Assembly: GCA_030549495.1 (NCBI GenBank)
Contig: JAUIRK010000969.1
Coordinates: 763,501 to 827,500, forward strand
Source: Nectonema munidae
Lineage: Eukaryota > Nematomorpha > Nectonematoida > Nectonematidae
DNA length: 64,000 nt
Direction of reading: 5' to 3'
The first letter of the stretch is position 1. Each line of letters begins with the position of its first letter. Made by a program: the position numbers and the translations under genes. Of this stretch, positions 32,013-43,791 are shown in pieces. The notes beneath the pieces were generated by a model. The model worked only from the letters and a program-made list of their open reading frames with translations. It did not search any database and was not told where the DNA came from.

Positions 32013-33077
32013 CGTAAATTTTATCTTTTTAAGTTATATATCGTATTTTTTTAATAAAAAGTTTCGCATACTTAAATTTTAAATTTTATATGAAATTAAA
32101 TTGTAGAAAATTTGCAAGATTTATACATTATGAAGGAATTCATTTTTTAATTAGATAGTAGTTATTATAATTATCATTTACATGTTCTTTTTTTCCTTTG
32201 ACTTCTTACTTATTTATCTCAATTTTAAAAAAATAGATGGAAAACTAGTTGTAAATAGTAGTGAAAACTATTGAAAACTGAAAACTTATAATAAAAATAA
32301 GTTTTTTATGAAACTTATTTTTATTATTTTATTTATAGGATTTCATCTTGTGTTTTTATTTAAATTCTTCTATATGTTTAATTTTAAATTTCGTATAAAT
32401 TACTATAAATATTTTTTCATGTGGTGAAAATTTTATATTTCTTTTTATCTTTAAAACCCATTAAAAAAAATAAAATACCACCAAGTTAGCATATCGACTA
32501 GCTATATTTTTCTATCAGAAAAAGAAATTTTAAATATTTACTAGCCAAAAAAAGCCCTACTCCGTCCTTCTAAGGTTAATCGTAATTATTATTCCTATAA
32601 AATACCTTAACGTTGTTATACCCATGTGCGAAGCAAAGCTGCAAATCACAGGATTCAAAGTTTAAAATATGATTTATTCAGAAAAAAATATTTTGTTTAT
32701 ATATATTTACTTATTTAAATAAAAATTTCAAAAATAAATTCAAAAATTTATTTATGAAAATGTTTTTTATTGCAAATAATCTTTTTGTAATCAACTTGAA
32801 ATAACTGTTAAAGTTTTTAGAAATGGTTTCAGAGTTTGTTACCTTTACCTAAAATATAAAATGTAATATATAAATGCAAAAATATAGATTAAATTTTACC
32901 TATGACAAGACGTTCTTTTTTAAATATTTTTTTGATTAGATTTAGAGGCAATGACTTTTACACTGATAATAAATGTAAGTTACATAAACAAATAATAAAA
33001 CGTGAATATAAAAGTAATTGAAATTTATTCGACAGAGATATTTTTGATAACATGCTCCTCTACCTAAAATAAAAAAA
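32013..33077. other. AT-rich spacer, nothing recognised
   Basis: No coding content or repeat structure that I can support. Confidence 0.4.
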
Positions 33078-34270
33078 TTAATATTTCACTTCATAAATAT
33101 TACGAGATTTTAACATTTTTGTACAGCGCTTGCTTTTAGATCTTTTTTTCTGATGCGCTTTTTTAACAATGTTCCTTGTTTGAGGAATTGAGTATTTGCC
33201 ATAAAAACTGGAAGAACTTTCTGGATGACTAAATCTTGATAAGAAATTTTGAAATTTTTTTTCTTCATTAAAACTTGACCATTGGATATTGGTGTAAGTT
33301 TTTCTCTTATAATCTTTGCTGAGCATAAAATTCCCACTATTGTACATTGCTCGCTTAAAATCTAAAAATTGTAAATGCGTTACTCTGTATATTTTTTCAA
33401 TTAAATCCATTATAATGTGAGATTTCCAATCGACGGCTACTTTGAGAACATGGTTCATTGATTGGGCATTTTTATTTGTCCAGCAACATAATTTATGTTT
33501 CTCAGGGATATACATATTAACAAACCTTTTTATTTCGGGCATTACATAATAGGAAAAATAACTTTTGAAATACGAATAATATATTGTTTCTAGGATTTCA
33601 CAAGACAATTTCTCAAATTCATACTCATCCTTGTCATGAATCAGACCTCCATATTCAAAAATTTTCTTTAAAATAACATTTCTGTCACTAGGTTTTACGC
33701 TTGACTTCAAAAATTAAGATTATTATTTAGGTGCTTTGTACATGTATAACGTTTACAGTTATAAAACGATGAATCAATAGCTTATATTAGCGCTTTTTCG
33801 TCGTCACAATGGATTTACGTAGATTCAGAAAAACTTACATCAATATATTCAGGATTTACTTCTAATTTTGCAGATATATGTGAAAAAAATTATTTATATG
33901 TTTCCTATGTGGAACTTCTATGTAAAAACACAGAACCTAAAAATATAGGATGGTTCATTGAGTCTCTTTATTAAACGCGGCTATTTTTATATGTAAATAA
34001 AGTTACATAATGAACACCTAAATTAAAGGTTCGGTCGACAGAAAGAACACCTTGCTTGTTTGAAACAAAAAGCCTGAGATCTGATATTTGCTCTTTTGTA
34101 TAGCAAATAATAAAAGGCAAGTTATTTTTTGTATGAATTATCTGCTGTATGAAATTGTGGTCTTTTAGAGATTGGAATAGAGTGAGGAGTTCGTCAGTAA
34201 TATTAGGTGAAGATACTATTTTGTTTCTTCTATTGAACCCGATTAAAAAATACCTATTGAAAAACTTTAC
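33078..34270 (-). pseudogene. MULE-like DDE transposase, second larger copy
   Basis: Minus-strand blocks in order: NKIVSSPNITDELLTLFQSL, FIICYTKEQISDLRLFVSN, GVLSVDRTFNLGVHYVTLF (about 34010-34065, first Asp), NHPIFLGSVFLHRSST, SHISAKL, DDEKALI (second Asp), TCTKHLNNNL, then one clean 210-codon stretch (33710-33078) with CCWTNKNAQSMNHVLKVAVDW, LIEKIYRVTHLQFLDFKRAM, NFMLSKDYKR and a basic tail. These match the copy at 27.2-29.35 kb, whose finger and OTU parts are missing here. The N-terminal portion has stops and frameshifts. At its 5' side it abuts a piggyBac relic of opposite strand. Confidence 0.78.
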
Positions 34271-34339
34271 TCTTCTAAAACTGGCTCACTTTTTATGAAG
34301 GCTGTTATCAGTAAAAAATGATTTTAATTTATCTCAAGG

Positions 34340-34870
34340 TTTTTGCGTTTTGATGATTCTTTTACTAAAAACATTCAAAATGATAAAATTGCTTCAATAA
34401 TAATTTTCAATCATCATTTCCAGCAAGCCTTTTCAAAGTAAGCTTGTATTTTTACTAAAAATCAGTAAACTGCATACAAAGTAAAACTATTTTTCAGATA
34501 CTGGATGCCACAAGATTATGTATGCGTTGACGAACAACTTTTGAGATTCCTAGGAAATTGCCCAATAAAGATGTACGATCCCAGTAAGCCTGGTAAATGG
34601 GGGATAAAGTTTTATCACTTGAATGATGCTAAAACATATTACGTTATGTGTCCTAAATTATACTCTTCAGACCTATATGGAAGATCTTACTTCTAAGGAT
34701 GCAAAATCGTCAAAAGACTTCTGAATTTATCTAAGGTGCCCAAAGGTACTGGAATAATATGTGATAGTTTTTTCACGAGTTATGCTTATGAGGAAAGGAG
34801 CGCAACTTATCAGTTTTAGGCACACTGACTTCAAACAAACGGTTTTTTTCCTCCAATTTTCAAAATTCAA
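34340..34870 (+). pseudogene. piggyBac-type transposase relic (second)
   Basis: RFDDSFTKN, then MPQDYVCVDEQLLRFLGNCP (34505-34560; D-E of the first catalytic motif), SKPGKWGIKFYHLNDAKTYY (DAKTYY is the conserved strand), then GTGIICDSFFTSYAYEE (about 34750-34800; D.FFTS with the second Asp). A stop separates the second block from the third. The sequence is of a different subfamily from the 6.5-kb relic. C-terminal part is absent. Confidence 0.82.
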
Positions 34871-34899
34871 CATGTAAAGAGTTTGCGATTGGCAGGGTA

Positions 34900-35339
34900 T
34901 GAATCCAGGAATTTGTGAAGATAATTAAAAAGATAAAATCTTTTTAAAAATATTTGATAAGATCCTCAATTAAGAAATTAATTTCTCAATTAAGAATGGC
35001 AACCGATTATTACATAAACGTATTTCAAGGGTTTTTAAAAAAGATTTAGAATCATGTGGTTTTATGTATCGATTTACGCTTCCCTATTAGCCATATAATG
35101 GCAGATTGAGGGAAAAAGGAAGGGTAACCGAAGGTAATTTCAAATACAATAGTTTTTTCCATCAGGGTTTTTTGCGTAACAATGCAAATCAGAATGACTT
35201 TACTTACCGCATTAATTACACATTATTACTTTTTTAATTTATAATTCAATAGGCAAAGCACTAAAGGCGCAAAAAATTGATAGCAACTTTGACAAAAATT
35301 TTGCAACTTCAGGAGTTTTTGATTGAATAATAGATAATG
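34900..35339. other. AT-rich spacer, nothing recognised
   Basis: No supported feature. Confidence 0.35.
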
Positions 35340-35530
35340 TTGGTTGGAGATATCAAAGCACTTTAAGCCGTAAGGCTATATGCTTGCATTATGCTTAAGA
35401 TGGTTAATCACAGTTTTTGTGAATTTTTTTTAAGAGTTGGGAGCCTTGTGGATCGAACTCCTGAATATATAAGGTGTAAAATTTATTTTTTGTTTTAATA
35501 ATTTAAATTTTAACCACTATTAGTTTAGAA
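35340..35530 (-). mobile_element. putative tRNA-derived SINE with LINE A-type tail
   Basis: On the minus strand: an A-box-like AATAGTGGTTAAAA near 35523-35510, a B-box-like GAGTTCGATCC near 35458-35448, then a tail TTAACCATCTTAAGC ... AAGTGCTTTGATATC (35410-35340). The tail matches the 3' UTR of LINE A/B (TTAACCAACTCTCAAGC ... AAAGTGCTTTGAAATC). A pol III promoter head joined to a LINE tail is the standard SINE design. The A-to-B spacing (about 60 bases) is long. The hAT element next door begins directly at its 5' side, so the head may be clipped. Confidence 0.5.
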
Positions 35531-36960
35531 CAGGGTTGTCCAATCTTTATGGGGACGCGGGCCGCATTCGGCAAAGGAAAGTAGATCGCGGGCCGCAATT
35601 GACATTTTTCTACATATGCCTTGTCTTACCATACAGGATGTAAAGTAAAACATGTACATGTAAATGAACCTTTATATTTATCATAAAAAATATTGCCGGG
35701 GAATAGATTAAACAAGCTAAGATGTGAATATTACGAATAAGAAAGAGTGGAAATTTTGAGAAACGTCAGTAGACTAGGAAACCTTAAAAATAGTTGACAA
35801 GTATGATTAAGAATCAAACCTTAAATATATTCGTAAAAAATATTTAAAGAAGTATATTAAGGAAGCATTTTTTTAATAAATTTTTTAATAAAAACAACAT
35901 ACAGTTTAATTAAAATTCAGTCGGATGGGTGTGCCTGCATTTTGGAAATTAGCTCCTTTGTGTCAATGTCAACTGAGGTTAAGGCTAAACGAAGGCAGGC
36001 TTCGAGAGATGTTTGATTAAGTAGATTCCTCTCTTTGGATTTAATCGACTTCATTGCGGAAAATGCTGCTTCACAAAGGTCGGTACTTCCAAACATTGGC
36101 AGCAAGTGCAATCCACAACTGCGTAAATTAGGATAATGCTCTTCAGAGAGAAGAGACCATTGAGTGATTGGCAGTGTATCTTTGCTTAATAAAAACCGGT
36201 CTCTTTGCAAGTCACACAATTCAAGCTGCAAATCTTCCTCGGCTTCTGATATATTAATAGTCAGCGGAGCATTGAATACATTGAAGTTTTTCTCAAGGTG
36301 CTGAAAATCTTTAAATCGCTTGTTGAAATCTTCAATCAGGGTATCAAGAGTTTCAACAAAGCAGCAAAAGTTATTGTCCTCTATTTCTCTAGAAATAACA
36401 TCGCAACTTGGAAAGTGAAGTAGAATGTTACTTTGCAGATTACTTTTGAAGAGGCATAATTTGTTGCGGAAGCCATCTACGAAACCATACAGAGAAGAGA
36501 TTGTTTGATTCCTACCCTGTAAACTTAAATTGAGCTAATTCAGATGCTGAGTAATATCAGTGAGGAATGCTAGACCTTTCAGAAAGTTGACGTCTTTCAA
36601 TAAACCTTTAAACCCATCAATGTCTACACTCAGTTCTCTAAAAAGTTTAGAATCTCATTACGCAGACTAAAGAACTGCTGCAGACATTTCCCAGCACTGA
36701 GCCAACGAACAGTAGAATGGAGTGAAACTTCAGAAATTTCTGTATCTAAATCTCTCAAGAAATCAACAAATAGACGATGTCTCAACGCTTTATTACCGCC
36801 TCTAACAAAATTAATAATTTTGAATACATGCTGCATTACATCAGATAAACGTATACAGCCACTAGATAACGATTCTTGATGAATAATGCAATGAAACATT
36901 GGGCAGTCGACTCCAGCATCTCTCAAGTACGCTATCAGCCCCCTTTTAGCTCAAGTCATT
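35531..36960 (-). mobile_element. hAT element (GTF2IRD2/ZBED-like), one end present
   Basis: Left terminus CAGGGTTGTCCAATCTTTAT at 35531 is hAT-type, followed by GCGGGCCGCA repeated twice in the subterminal zone. Coding pieces on the minus strand: 36926-36630 (GVDCPMFHCIIHQESLSSG, STVRWLSAGKCLQQFF) and 36231-35917 (FGSTDLCEAAFSAMKSIKSK, the hAT C-terminal dimerisation block), with decayed sequence between. These match the hAT-derived proteins GTF2IRD2 and relatives. Several stops and frameshifts; the N-terminal BED finger and the right-hand terminus are missing, so it is truncated by later events near 36960-37040. Confidence 0.82.
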
Positions 36961-37039
36961 GATTTGGCACCTTTCGAACTTTTTTCGAAGTAACTCAATA
37001 AATGTCTAAATAATACTAATTTTCAAAGGTTTTCTAGAA

Positions 37040-37345
37040 AAGACCGTGGGCCCTACTTTGAAAGTTAGGGATCTTTATATTTATAGAATCTGCTTGTTTC
37101 TATTTAAATACGTAAAGGGTATATGCTGTCCTAAGTTAGCTAATACGTTGACTTTTAATACCCAGATACATCAATGCCAAACACGTAGTGCTTGCCATTT
37201 ACATTTACATTTCCACGCAGTCAAGTTTGAAGTTTCGTATAACTAAAATCTGGAATGAATATTTGCAAGATTTTCAAATTATGAATGTTTCACTTTCAAC
37301 ATTGAAAAGACGCCTGAATGAATATTTATTGAAACAAGATTGAAT
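37040..37345 (+). pseudogene. CR1/Jockey-like LINE C-terminal fragment
   Basis: TLKVRDLYIYRICLFLFKYV, then NTQIHQCQTRSA, KIWNEYL, and STLKRRLNEYLLKQD ending at a stop. This is the standard end of CR1/Jockey-like ORF2 (L.L.DIY.L..A.FMYK ... NTRSA ... KIWN.L ... FKK.LK.YLL). One frameshift near 37245. It is a 5'-truncated LINE insertion whose 3' side was hit by the Helitron at 37360. Confidence 0.7.
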
Positions 37346-37359
37346 CAATTTTGTGATGA

Positions 37360-37888
37360 TCTATATTATAATAAGCTAGCGTGTGTGTGTGTGTCTGTCG
37401 CTGGAAGCATTTTGATTGGTTGAAAATATTTATATATGTTTTGTGTGTGTTTTTATAAGGTGTGATGAGTTTGTATGCGTGTTTGTCGCTTGAAGCATTC
37501 TGATTGGTTAAAATTATTCATAAGTTTTATATGTGTGATGAGTTCATATATCTGTAGTGTGAGTGTCGCTTGAAGCATTCTGATTGGTTGAAATATGTTT
37601 TATGTGTATTTTTATATGGTGTAATAGAAAAATACACAGAAAAGATACAATTATTCTAAAAACTGACCACCACACCATATAACACTATTAGCAACTCAAA
37701 ATACACATTACCCAGAATCCTATGTTTCGAGCGCAGCCTAAAAAAAAACTAGCCGGTCTCGTGGTCGTTTCGAGCGAAGCGAATTTGAATTAGCAACTCA
37801 ATATACACACTACCCAGAATCCTATGTTTCGAGCGTAGCGAGAAACACTGTTTCGAGCGAAGCGAGAAACGACCACGGGACCGGCTAG
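37360..37888 (+). mobile_element. non-autonomous Helitron, 529 bp
   Basis: Begins TCTATATTATAATAAGCTAG after an A (37359) and ends ACCGGCTAG before a T (37889): 5'-TC, 3'-CTAG, inserted between A and T with no target duplication, as Helitrons do. Inside the left half is a tandem array of about 85-bp units (TGTCGCTTGAAGCATTCTGA three times, 37396 to about 37590). The right half has two direct copies of ACCCAGAATCCTATGTTTCG and a 23-bp inverted pair (CTAGCCGGTC.CGTGGTCG at about 37750, its complement at the 3' end). No Rep/helicase coding. Confidence 0.78.
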
Positions 37889-38069
37889 TTTAATATAATT
37901 TGATTTTTTTATTTAAATTTTTTTAATATCAATTTCATTTTTAACTATGTTTAATTGTTGATTTAACATTTATTTAACATTTATGAACAATTAAAAAAAA
38001 TATTTTAATGTTTTTCTTTAGTATTTCTGTTACGGTCTTCTGACCCTTGAAATACAAGCATATTCTCAA

Positions 38070-38127
38070 ATGTGAAATTTTTTTTTATGAGATTATTTTA
38101 TGCTAATAAATTCTTCTTCTTCTTCTT
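38070..38127 (+). mobile_element. LINE 3' tail with TTC repeat (copy 1)
   Basis: TGCTAATAAATTCTTCTTCTTCTTCTTA marks the end of a LINE of the same type as the 38.76-42.26 kb element, whose own tail reads AATAAATTCTTCTTC in its sense direction. The upstream body is too decayed to read. Confidence 0.45.
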
Positions 38128-38653
38128 AGAGCAGTTAGGTTCTATAAATAAGCAGACGTTGGGTCAAAAAATATCATGGTTTTTTTATGAAAATCCTTCA
38201 TTATATGATTATTGTTGGATAAACAGTTTTAAAAAAGAAATGAAAAATTATTTATCTAGTCAATACTTATCTTGTAATTCACGTCATTGTTACATTTGCT
38301 CTTGTTATTCTTGATTATTGTAATATAGTATATATAAATATGCATTAAACATCACACACACATGAATATATATATACATGTATTCGTTTATATATGCACT
38401 CACTCTTACCCACACACACACATATATATACTACATAGTTATATTTACTACATTTGATTTTCTGTTTTTAACCCTTTAATCTTGTATTATTTGAATTTTT
38501 TTTTTTCGGGTTACACACGTCAAGTGGCTTTCATTAGCTTTTGTGTGAATCCTTGCATACAAATACTTAAAACCCTAACCTTAATGCTTGTATTTTGATT
38601 TTACGAATTCTTATTCTGTTTTTGTGATATGCAAATAAATTCTTCTTCTTCTT
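38128..38653 (+). pseudogene. 5'-truncated LINE, C-terminus plus 3' UTR and TTC tail
   Basis: Starts directly after the tail at 38127. LGSINKQTLGQKISWFFYEN and SFKKEMKNYLSSQYL (38130-38270) are the C-terminal end of a CR1/Jockey-like ORF2, like SFKNRIKNYLLSLN in the larger copy at 39.0-42.3 kb. About 330 bases of AT-rich 3' UTR follow, including CA-repeat stretches, ending in AATAAATTCTTCTTCTTC (38634-38653). Confidence 0.55.
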
Positions 38654-39037
38654 ATAACATTTGACATTAGAGAATATATTATCTAAAGTATTAGAATAAT
38701 CCTCCTTATTAATAATTAAAATATAAGAATACCTATTTTTCACCTTATCTAATTAAGAAGAAGAAGAAGAATTTATTATTATAATGAAAACACAAGTAGA
38801 AAACACAAGTAAAATCACAAGAAGCAGCACTATATAAGTACAAAAAATATATATATAAATAAATTCAATGGTAATGAATATAAACTTATAGTTAACCTAG
38901 ATAAATAAGACTCAAAAGTGAAACTAATTTAAACTAAAAAATCAAAAGCCTAAAATGGCCGTTACTAGATTTTTCAGAATCGAAATATATTTTTATTTTA
39001 TTTTTTTGACACAAAGATTATTAAGTAAAAAATAAGG

Positions 39038-41840
39038 TTATATTCTGTTTAGAGATAAAAGGTAATTTTTTATTCTATTTTTAAAGGAAGGTAACGAAAC
39101 ATCCAAGTTATCAAACAAAAATATATTATTTTTAAAGAATTCATTAGTTTTTTTAAAGATAGAAATATTGGAACCTTTCAGCATATAATCAACTCTAATA
39201 GGTAAGTTAGAATTTCTAGTTTCATAAGGAATAACTGTTTTATATTTGATGAAATTTCCAAAAATGTTTAAATGTCCATGTAAATTTTTAAACAAAAATA
39301 CCTCTATTCTTAAATGAAATAAGTCTTCTAATCTTAAAAGATTATTCTCCCTAAAAATGCTCGTTTTTGAATAATTTCTATTCGTTTTTTTCCATAGGGG
39401 TACCAATTAAATATGCTATAATTTAGATATAAAAAAAAAAGATATTTATAAACTATAAGTCTTATATTTAACGGGAAAATATTTCGTGTACGATATAGTA
39501 TACCAATTATTTTGTTCAAATTTAAAACAATTTGTTCAACATGTTGATTAAATTTTAGTTTCTTATCTATAATTAAGCCTAATATATTAAATTTTTCTAC
39601 TACTTCTATTTTGGTGTGAATTAAGAAACTCTTATCAATTTTTGGTTTATTAGAGATTATCATACATTTTGTTTTAACTTTATTTATCAAAAAGTTGTTA
39701 TTTTCACACCAATCAAAAAATATATTTAGTTCTGAATTTAACTTATTGGAATCAATATAAGTGTCGTTTTTTATTTTAGATAAAGGAAAATATGCGCAAA
39801 TATCATCAGCAAAGAGGATATAGGAGAAAAGTCCTGTGATATGAAATATATCATTAATGGCGATGTTGAAAAGAATTGGTGCAAGAATGGATCCTTGAGG
39901 AACACCCGTTTTAATAGGTTGAATGTCTGAGAGTGTATCATTTAATTTGACTTTTTGAAATCTATTTTTTAGATATGAAGAGAAGAAATGAAGTGAACTT
40001 TTACTCAGATTACAATTGGAAAAATTTTTGATTAGGGAGGAATGGCTTAATCGATCAAAGGCTTTTGAAAGGTCAAAGAAGAAAAGTACCGCATCGTCCT
40101 TATTCTCCAAAATTTCTATCATTTTTCCCACTATATACGAATGATAAGCTTCAGTTGAGTAGTTATTTCTAAATCCAAACTGATAATCATTGATGTATTG
40201 AATTGAAGTTATATATGCATTAAATTGTTTATAAATAAATTTTTCAAATATTTTTGACAGTGTTGGTATTATGGAAATAGGTCTATAATTATCAATTGAA
40301 AATTTATCATTTTTTTATGAATAGGTATAACTTTATGTACTTTTAAAGCGTGAGGAAACATGTTATTTGATAAAGCAAGATTAATAGAATACGATAAAGG
40401 GACGCTTAAATTGTATTTTATATGATTTATATGTTTCATTGATATTCCATATATATCTTCTGTATTATTATCTTTGAATTCATCAATAATTGCTAGTATT
40501 TCTTCATACGTGCTAAAATTGAGTTCAAAAAAACCAGGTGTATTTTTTTGAGAAGAAATATCATAATCTGAACTGGAATTATTTATTGTGTTTGTGAAAC
40601 ATTCATTGAACTTATTAGCTGCGGTAAAATCATCAAGTATATTCAACCCATCTTTTATACATATTTTAGTCTTATTCTTATTTTTAATAACTTCATTTAT
40701 TTCGTACCAAACTTTTTGCATTGAGTTGCATTTAGCAAAGTTGTTAGAGAAATACTTTTCTTTTGAGTTCCGTATTTTGTATTTTATTTTGTTTCTCAAA
40801 ATTATAAATTGGCTTTTCGTTGATAAGTTTTTATTTTTTTTGTATTTCTGATAAACTCTATCACGTTTTTTAATCATGTCTAATATTTCAAAGCTAATCC
40901 AAGGTTTAATATTGTGTTTGTACTTATTATGTATCATATTCCTTGTTGACATCATTATAAGGGAATTTAGATTATTCGTTAAATGATTAAATAAACTATC
41001 AGGATTTTGGTTATCTAACTCTGAACTACAATACCAATTACTATTCGCAGCCAAAGTTTGAAAAGTTCTAACGTTCAGTTTTTTGTATGAATGTTCTGCT
41101 CTGAAAATTTTCAATTTCAAATCTAATGATAATAAAATTGGGATATGGTCCGAGAAGTAAGTCATGCAGCTCAAAGCTGTATAATTAACAAAGTTGTTAC
41201 TAATGAAGAAGTTATCAATAATAGTATTTGATTGTAAACGAGTAGGTTTGGTAATTGTTGGTATAAAGTAGTGAGTGATAATCAAATTGAAAAATCTACT
41301 AACAAAGCGTTTTGACATTTTGAGTAAGTCAAAGTTGAAATCTCCACAAAATAAATTTACACAGTTTTTATCAATTTTTTCTTTCGATGCTGAAGGTAAT
41401 CTGTATATATTGTGTATAATGAGTTTTTTAGTTGTAGTATGGACTATTAATGACTGATATTCAAATGACGCAATGGAAAATTCAGTTTCACCAAGTTCCA
41501 CGTATAATTTTATATTAGCAAAAAACATCAATGCTCCGTGTGAGGAAGCCCTCTTCGGGATATTGAACGTAGCATAGTTTTTTAAATCAATTTTTTTGTT
41601 TTCCTCGCAACACCATATTTCTTGGAGACATATTATACTAAGAGGATTATTCAAAAGTGAATTTAGCCTTTCAACAAAAATTTCAAACTCATCAAATTTG
41701 CTACAAAGAGATTGGATGTTTAAACTTAAAAAATTATTTTCATAAGTATTTGGATGGATATGGTCTAAATAAAAGTTTTCTGAGTTCTTTATAGAACTCG
41801 TGTTAGAAATGTCATTATGAAAAATAAAATTATTATCATT
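39038..41840 (-). pseudogene. LINE C ORF2: endonuclease and reverse transcriptase
   Basis: Endonuclease: NIQSLCSKFDEFEIF, CLQEIW (metal-binding Glu), GDFNFDLL and SDHIPILLSLD (41840-40269 frame). RT: INDYQFGFRNNYSTEAYHSY, FFDLSKAFDRLSHSSLI, TGVPQGSILAPILFNI, and FADDICAYF (40131-39334 frame). The C-terminal segment is in another frame (39406-39038), ending SFKNRIKNYLLSLN. Only about two frameshifts separate these long open pieces (near 40310 and near 39370), so the copy is fairly young. No ATG precedes the endonuclease in frame after the ORF1 stop; translation of ORF2 might depend on a lost or non-ATG start. Confidence 0.85.
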
Positions 41841-41844
41841 ATTA

Positions 41845-42260
41845 TTAATAGGCAGTTATGCTTTTAACATAATCTATCTCTCTCAGTACATATGGGCAAG
41901 TGAAACTCATAGCAGAATGATTCGTCGTTTTCTCATTATGTTTTTGGCAGGTATGGCATTTGTGTTCAGATAATTCATTTTTCAAAGGGCAAGTAAACGA
42001 TTCATGTGAGGAAGAACAATATCTACATATGGCTGAATTTAGACAATTCGAAGTGGTATGACCAAACATCAAACATTTTCCACACTGTAAATGGGAGAAA
42101 AAAGGTTTGGATCTTTGGACTTCAAGCATAAAATAAAAGGAAAGATTATTTTTCTTTATAAATGACATTATTTCAGGAGACATTTTTAATACTACAATTT
42201 TACTGTCATTTGATATGCTTTTCGTGAATAAAAGATTTAGCGTTTTTCCATTTATTCAAT
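41845..42260 (-). pseudogene. LINE C ORF1 C-terminal part, zinc knuckles
   Basis: Reads IVVLKMSPEIMSFIKK, then CGKCLMFGHTTSNC and CRYCSSSHESFTC, then CHTC..HNEKTTNHSAMSFTC: CCHC knuckles as in LINE ORF1. It ends at a TAA just before the ORF2 frame. The N-terminal part is missing, consistent with 5' truncation near 42260. Confidence 0.75.
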
Positions 42261-42715
42261 GAGTTCACAGTTTAACTGAGTAGAACCCATTTTAGTGCAT
42301 TTCAGTGTTGAGGAATATTAAAAAATAATTAAATATAAAATTAAAAATTATTAAATTTATATAAAAAATATATATTTACTTGAAATCTAAAAGAAAAAAA
42401 GGAAGTTATGGGAAATAATAAAATTAATAATTTATAATTTAAATAAATTAACAAATCCAATTTAATAATGTTAATAATTTAATTTATTTTTAATTTTTCG
42501 GTCTCAGTAATCCGTGAACCTATTTATTTTCCTATACTTTTCTTTCATTAGAATATTCGAACCCAAAACCGGACACCCTCAATCTTTAAAAATGGCGAAT
42601 ATTATTTACTCCTAGAGAAATATCTACAAACAGAACCTCTTATTAATTATACCTTTACTAATTAGAGTTAAAATTTTTATCTTTATATCATATCACTCTC
42701 TCACACTTATTTTAC

Positions 42716-43791
42716 ATGTCTAACCCAAAACGTGCACGTCACGATGATACCCCTAACCTTACCTCTACCCAATTAATAGCAAATCTCTTCAATGAATTCA
42801 TAGCAAATTCCTCTCTAAATGCAGAAGACCTTACCCTCCTTAATAATCTAAAATATGAAGTAACTCTTGCTCACTCCAACAAAATTGAACAACTCTCTCA
42901 TACTCACCACCTACATACTCCACCTTGCCCCTCATTATCTACATACGCACAAGTCTCATCCATAACCATACCTAGCTTATCCAACAACATTCAGGATAGA
43001 CAAAAACCCTCTCCACCTAAGTCTAAGTCATCTCTAAATAGTGAGCTTACTCTAAAAATAGCCCCCCTACTCCCTCTGACTCTAAAGCCGAGAAAGCTGC
43101 CTTCCGACAAAAAATAGTCAAAAACTTAGAAACCAATAAAAACAAACTTACCATCTCTAATACACGGTCTTTAAATAGTGGCACTATTTATTTCCAATTC
43201 TCTAAACCTGAAGAAAAAGCACTAGCACATCAAACTCTCCACAATAACGGCATTAAATCCGAAGATTTACCTATCCTCAAACCCCGTTTCCTACTTAGAA
43301 GCATACCTATAACCACACCACTTTCTTCTCTCTCCGAAACCATTGCTAACGAAAACTTAAACCTAAAAAATATTGGCACCCTCAATACAGTACGCCAAGC
43401 CGGTAACACAGGAACCTTCTCTTATAGTGCTATATTAGAACCTAGCAACCTTAACATTTTTAAACATCTACTTAAATCTCCTATACTCTTTGTTGACCAT
43501 CACATTCTCACTCTAACCTTAGCAAAACCATTACATCGCCAATGCCAGAATTGTCTAAAACACAATCACTCAACGAACAAATGCAAACCTGCATCACCAA
43601 ATTGCGATCACTGCGGAAATCGAGGCCACTCTATATCGGAATGCATCTTCAATAATGATTCCACAAAACTCTCATGCTTTAATTGTCACAATCACCACAA
43701 CGCTACATCCAAACATTGCGAATTCCAAATTAAACAAACACAACACATCCAAAATCAACATAACCTTCTAATAAGCAAATTCCTTTGCTAA
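42716..43791 (+). pseudogene. LINE B ORF1, frameshifted
   Basis: MSNPKRARHDD start and the three C-terminal knuckles (CQNC, CDHCGNRGH, CFNCHNHH) match copy A. A frameshift near 43065 (APLLPLTL versus APLTPSDSKAE in A) closes the first frame after 133 codons. The stop TAA is at 43789-43791. Confidence 0.85.

Larger units (their letters stand above)
38756..42260 (-). mobile_element. LINE C, CR1/Jockey-like, nearly full length, TTC tail
   Basis: On the minus strand: ORF1 part with zinc knuckles (42183-41845 and some upstream), ORF2 (about 41840 to 39038) with endonuclease and RT, a 3' UTR of about 250 bp and a TTC-repeat tail at 38776-38756. There is no RNase H, which with EN-RT order and the short C-terminal domain suggests the CR1/Jockey group. 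The 3' end lies about 100 bases from two other tails of the same type in the opposite orientation. Confidence 0.85.

Noticed and set aside
37376-37620. microsatellite-derived promoter or CRISPR array
   Set aside because: The spaced repeats are explained as a tandem array inside a Helitron; spacers are not unique.
38490-38600. telomere-like AACCCT stretch
   Set aside because: Only a single ACCCTAACCTTA occurrence, no array.
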